Below, piece by piece: positions 5,735 to 6,999 of a stretch of 6,999 bases of DNA. Where the stretch lies: contig JAEWZY010000032.1 in the NCBI GenBank assembly GCA_023394955.1, positions 1 through 6,999 on the forward strand. The letters run 5' to 3'. Source of the stretch: Bacillota bacterium. GTDB taxonomy: Bacteria; Bacillota; UBA4882; UBA8346. The notes beneath the pieces are model-generated. The model was not told where the DNA came from. It ran no database searches and worked only from the letters and a program-made list of their open reading frames with translations. The position numbers and the translations under genes were made by a program. Each line of letters opens with the position of its first letter. Positions within the stretch are counted from its first letter, which is position 1.

Positions 5735-6820
5735 ATGTCTAAACCATTCTTCGTAATCATGGCCGGGGGCCGGGGGGAACGTCTCTGGCCCCGGAGCCGC
5801 CGTAAATATCCCAAACAATTGTTGAACTTGGTCGGAGAAAAATCATTACTACAGCAATCGGTAGCACGAATTCGTAGTTTGACGGTGGATGATCGGATTT
5901 ACGTGGTAACTAATATCGATTATGCCGATGAGGTCAGGCGGCAACTGAATATCTTACCGGAACGGAATATCCTGATTGAGCCTGAGGGGCGGAATACCGC
6001 TCCTTGTGTTGGTCTGGCGGCGATGTATATCCAAAGTCATTTTCCCCGTGAAGACCCATCGCTGGCGGTTTTACCCAGCGATACCTCGGTTAATGACGCT
6101 GAAGAAATGCGTAAAATCTTACGGTTTGGGTTGGATTACACCCAACAAACCGGTAGCGGTGTAATCTATGGGATGCGTCCCACCCGGCCGGAAACCGGAT
6201 ACGGGTATATTCAAATAGGTGAGCGGCTTGGCGGAGCGGGTGAAGTAGTCTGTCATAAAGTAACTGCTTTTAAAGAAAAGCCCGACCGAATCCTGGCGGA
6301 AAAATATTTGAAGAGCAAAGAGTTTTTGTGGAACGCCGGAATTTTTGTCTGGAAACTCAGCGGACTGTTAAAAGAGATTCAAAACTGGATGCCTGAGTTA
6401 GAGGTTGGCTTGAAAAAGTTCCGGCCTTATCTTGGCGCCGGGGGTGAATTTGCTAAGCTAAAAGAAATATATCCTACCCTGCCTGCGACTTCAATTGATT
6501 ATGGCATTTTGGAGAAAACCAGAGATTTAGTGGTGGTCCCAGCCGAATTTGGCTGGGACGACCTGGGCAACTGGAATGCGCTGGAACGGTTCTTTCCTAA
6601 AGATCAGGCCGGAAACGTGGTCCGGGGAAATTTAGTGGAGGTTGAGAGTAAGAACTGTATTGTTTATAGTCCGAAAAAAACCGTAGCCGCCTTGGGTGTT
6701 TCGGACTTGATTATAGTCGAGACCGACGATGTATTGATGGTCTGTAGTAAGGAAAAGGCGCAGGAGGTTAAGCGGATCATTGAAAAGTTAAAGGCTAAGA
6801 AACGGGAGGAACTTTTGTAA
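5735..6820 (+). CDS. manC: Mannose-1-phosphate guanylyltransferase, single-domain type
   Basis: A 361-residue enzyme that makes GDP-mannose from GTP and mannose-1-phosphate. The N-terminal signature MAGGRGERLWPRSRRKYPKQ at residues 9-28 carries the GGxGxRLWPxSR...PKQ motif that binds nucleotide phosphates. EPEGRNTAP follows at 82-90, LPSD at 113-116 (metal-binding Asp), GYGYIQIG at 155-162, AFKEKPD at 178-184, LWNAGIFVW at 198-206 and IDYGILEK at 254-261 with FGWDDLGNW at 272-280. The length fits the nucleotidyltransferase domain alone, without the C-terminal cupin phosphomannose isomerase domain of the bifunctional AlgA/ManC type. The ATG follows AAGGA at 5721-5725 by 9 bases; an overlapping ATG at 5731 is out of frame. 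GDP-mannose would feed mannose, fucose or rhamnose units of the surface glycan. One oddity is Thr at the position after LPSD, where His is usual. Confidence 0.93.
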   Translation: MSKPFFVIMAGGRGERLWPRSRRKYPKQLLNLVGEKSLLQQSVARIRSLTVDDRIYVVTNIDYADEVRRQLNILPERNILIEPEGRNTAPCVGLAAMYIQSHFPREDPSLAVLPSDTSVNDAEEMRKILRFGLDYTQQTGSGVIYGMRPTRPETGYGYIQIGERLGGAGEVVCHKVTAFKEKPDRILAEKYLKSKEFLWNAGIFVWKLSGLLKEIQNWMPELEVGLKKFRPYLGAGGEFAKLKEIYPTLPATSIDYGILEKTRDLVVVPAEFGWDDLGNWNALERFFPKDQAGNVVRGNLVEVESKNCIVYSPKKTVAALGVSDLIIVETDDVLMVCSKEKAQEVKRIIEKLKAKKREELL

Positions 6821-6830
6821 AGGTCAGATT

Positions 6831-6871
6831 ATTACCAGAAATGATAGTTTTAGATTATTTCCGGGTCTAAT
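6831..6871 (+). other. Imperfect hairpin after manC
   Basis: CCAGAAAT (6835-6842) pairs with ATTTCCGG (6857-6864) with one mismatch. ATTA (6831-6834) can extend it with TAAT (6868-6871) across a three-base bulge. It begins 11 bases after the manC stop. No T-run follows, so it is at best a weak or factor-assisted terminator. Confidence 0.25.
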
Positions 6872-6883
6872 TATTGGATAACT

Positions 6884-6911
6884 TTGACAACCTAATTTAA
6901 TAGTATATACT
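6884..6911 (+). promoter_or_regulatory. Good sigma70/sigmaA-type promoter match
   Basis: TTGACA (6884-6889) is a perfect -35. TATACT (6906-6911) matches five of six -10 bases, with a 16-base spacer. This is the best promoter match in the window. Its -10 box overlaps codons of the VapC-like frame that follows, so it would start transcription inside that frame. It is either a fortuitous match or a new promoter created near a broken gene end. Confidence 0.45.
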
Positions 6912-6999
6912 ATATTATTAAACAGAAGCCGTCGCAAGTCATTCAACGATTACAACGGTTGAATATCAATGATATTGGCATTTCAGTTATTACTCTGGC
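6896..6999 (+). pseudogene. VapC-like PIN-domain toxin fragment, normal N-terminus missing, runs off the window
   Basis: The frame starting after a stop at 6893-6895 reads F-N-S-I-Y-Y-I-I-K-Q-K-P, then VIQRLQRL, then DIGISVITL, ending at the window edge. This follows the N-terminal part of VapC toxins closely: LLDTN-x-x-IYxIxxKP, a helix, then the xDIxISVITLxELxYG strand. PIN-domain VapC proteins are metal-dependent RNases that cleave RNA and are neutralised by a VapB antitoxin. Here the start codon and the LLDT stretch with the first catalytic Asp are not in frame; a TTA TTG GAT (LLD) occurs at 6871-6879 in another frame. No usable ATG precedes it, and no antitoxin gene is seen between manC and this frame. 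It is most likely a decayed copy with an indel near the 5' end. A real gene starting at TTG 6959 would lack the conserved N-terminus. Confidence 0.5.

Noticed and set aside
6871..6900. Short frame LLDNFDNLI as the tail of a VapB antitoxin
   Set aside because: A stop at 6868-6870 closes it immediately upstream, so there is no antitoxin body in front of it.
1..6999. CRISPR array, tRNA, rRNA or insertion sequence
   Set aside because: No regularly spaced direct repeats, cloverleaf-like sequence, rRNA-like stretch, transposase motif or paired terminal repeats were seen.

Overview
The window looks like part of a surface-polysaccharide locus in a bacterium with an outer membrane. The gene signals are Firmicutes-like: strong GGAGG-type ribosome binding sites and use of TTG and GTG starts. 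The minus strand encodes an LptD/OstA-type lipopolysaccharide assembly protein, which only makes sense in a two-membrane cell. A diderm Firmicutes lineage (Negativicutes, Halanaerobiales, Limnochordia or a relative) is my inference; there is no rRNA or other marker to prove it.

Layout, left to right. (1) 2-595 (+): the C-terminal part of a sugar-nucleotide (NDP-sugar) nucleotidyltransferase, cut by the window edge. (2) 669-1697 (+): a UDP-glucuronate 4-epimerase-like extended SDR enzyme, starting at GTG. (3) 1775-2599 (+): an AT-rich Wzz-type chain-length/co-polymerase protein with no kinase domain. (4) 2644-4251 (-): a compact LptD/OstA-like outer-membrane protein, convergent with the Wzz gene and with an unusual start region. 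(5) A 295-base divergent intergenic region. (6) 4550-5698 (+): ATP sulfurylase (sat), starting at TTG. (7) 5735-6820 (+): single-domain mannose-1-phosphate guanylyltransferase (manC). (8) 6821-6999: an AT-rich tail with a good sigma70-type promoter match and, at the edge, a PIN-domain (VapC-like) toxin reading frame whose normal N-terminus is missing.

How they fit together: the two nucleotidyltransferases and the epimerase make activated sugars (an NDP-hexose, UDP-galacturonate, GDP-mannose). The Wzz protein would set polymer length at the inner membrane. The LptD-like protein would insert the lipid-linked product into the outer membrane. ATP sulfurylase makes APS, the precursor for PAPS-dependent sulfation and for sulfate assimilation, so a sulfated glycan is possible; no sulfotransferase or APS kinase is visible here. 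No rRNA, tRNA, CRISPR array or insertion sequence was seen.

The points most worth a second look are the half-sized LptD with its adjacent C-terminal cysteines and perfect 30-residue repeats, its probable ATT start codon, and the broken VapC-like frame at the right edge.
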